Shown one piece after another: positions 63,444 to 64,000 of a DNA stretch of 64,000 nt. A program made the translations under genes and the position numbers. The notes under the pieces are model-generated. The model saw only the letters and a program-made list of their open reading frames with translations. It searched no databases and was not told where the DNA came from. Each line of letters starts with the position of its first letter. Positions within the stretch are counted from its first letter, which is position 1. This DNA comes from Heliomarina sp018223035 (GTDB lineage Bacteria; Pseudomonadota; Alphaproteobacteria; Rhodobacterales; Rhodobacteraceae), in contig JAAEZD010000008.1 of the NCBI GenBank assembly GCA_018223035.1, positions 1-64,000 of the forward strand, in the 5' to 3' direction.

Positions 63444-64000
63444 TGGCGCTTGCCGAACGACGCATTACAGCCACCGAGGCGCGCCTCGAAGGGTTTGACC
63501 TTGTAAAGACCGGTTGGTCGGCTGCCGCGCGCGCGGATGCCCTGCAGCGCCTTCGCGAGATGGGTCTGCCCGATCGGCGTGACGAATACTGGAAATTCAC
63601 CCGTCCGGACACGTTGGTTCAAGTCGAAACGCCGAAAGCGTCGGTTTTGGACAATGACGAGCAGCCGGTTTTCGACGCGCACGACAGGCTGCGTATCGTT
63701 TTTGCTGACGGTGTCTTTGATCCCGACGCCTCGGACGATCTCAGCCTCGAAGGGGTCAGCATCGAACGGCTCGCGGATATCGCGGACAAGGACATTCACT
63801 GGGCCAAGGATCTCTACGGTGTCCTCGAAGCACGCGGTCAGTCGCCGGTTGCGCGCCCCTTCGCGGCGCTGAACACGGCCTTTGCAACAGATGGCCTGAT
63901 GATCCACGTGACCGGGAAGCCGAGCAAACCGATCAGCCTCATCTACACGCATGCCAAAGACGACTCCGATGCCATCCTGCATCACGTGATCCGTGTGGAC
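63443..64000 (+). CDS. sufD: Fe-S assembly protein SufD, N-terminal part (cut by window end)
   Basis: 186 codons are open to the end of the window. The protein begins MALAERRITATEARLEGFDL and contains PDRRDEYWKFTRPDTLVQ and FAALNTAFATDGLMIHV, which match the N-terminal half of SufD. Its start overlaps the sufC stop. The C-terminal beta-helix core is outside the window. Confidence 0.9.
   Translation, partial: MALAERRITATEARLEGFDLVKTGWSAAARADALQRLREMGLPDRRDEYWKFTRPDTLVQVETPKASVLDNDEQPVFDAHDRLRIVFADGVFDPDASDDLSLEGVSIERLADIADKDIHWAKDLYGVLEARGQSPVARPFAALNTAFATDGLMIHVTGKPSKPISLIYTHAKDDSDAILHHVIRVD

Overview
The window reads as a chromosomal segment of an alphaproteobacterium of the Rhodobacteraceae, most likely the Roseobacter group. 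The reasons are the high GC content, a TRAP dicarboxylate system with its own DctB/DctD pair, a putative aerobic CO dehydrogenase, the cysG-DUF2849-cysI-cysH-DUF934 sulfur block under a divergent Lrp regulator, an IscR with only one cysteine in front of a suf operon, and several protein families typical of this group (DUF1217, DUF1638, split corrinoid proteins). There are no insertion sequences, prophage genes or CRISPR arrays. All identifications are from reading the sequence; no database search was run.

Layout. 1-1.7 kb: end of a CODH/xanthine-dehydrogenase-type large subunit and its FAD subunit. 1.8-4.1 kb: infC (apparent AUA start), a membrane protein and ferredoxin-NADP reductase. 4.2-9.4 kb: assimilatory sulfate/sulfite reduction and siroheme synthesis with a divergent Lrp/AsnC regulator. 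9.5-11.1 kb: a glyoxalase-family protein and a cytochrome P450. 11.1-17.6 kb: dctB-dctD-dctP-dctQ-dctM. 17.7-20.6 kb: tpiA, a 2-oxoglutarate/Fe(II) oxygenase, a TfoX-like protein, an A-type Fe-S carrier and SufT. 20.8-27.9 kb: a four-repeat DUF1217 protein, NfeD/SPFH pair, MscS channel, tgt and an Old Yellow Enzyme. 28.4-31 kb: lon and tRNA-Val. 31.1-40.4 kb: LysR, a desaturase-fold enzyme, a TIM-barrel isomerase, a spermidine/putrescine-type ABC transporter, a 3-oxoacid CoA-transferase and an IclR regulator. 41-43.7 kb: tRNA-Asn, a metallo-beta-lactamase-fold protein and an orphan histidine kinase. 43.9-49.1 kb: an unusual three-gene minus-strand operon (adenylyl cyclase-TPR protein, GAF-tripeptide PAP2/haloperoxidase-like protein, cytosolic subtilase). 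49.5-53.8 kb: tRNA with CAT anticodon, purMN, rnd, a lipoprotein and sufE. 53.8-58.7 kb: DUF1638, corrinoid protein, radical SAM, HD and hydrolase genes. 58.8-64 kb: iscR, cysteine desulfurase, sufB, a membrane protein, sufC and sufD (cut by the window end).

How parts fit together. Sulfite reductase has no CysJ flavoprotein here; Fpr, DUF2849 and DUF934 are the candidate electron-supply factors, CysG makes its siroheme, and the suf operon with SufE, SufT and the A-type carrier provides Fe-S clusters. DctB/DctD probably control the dctPQM transporter through two 18-bp palindromes, but DctD has lost both the Walker A lysine and the sigma-54 contact loop. The CoA-transferase and IclR pair look like part of a beta-ketoadipate-type pathway with a palindrome-plus-direct-repeat operator.

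The best candidate for an undescribed system is the cyclase / GAF-repeat PAP2 / subtilase operon at 43.9-49.1 kb. The desaturase-isomerase pair at 32.2-34.0 kb is the next best lead for an unknown catabolic step.
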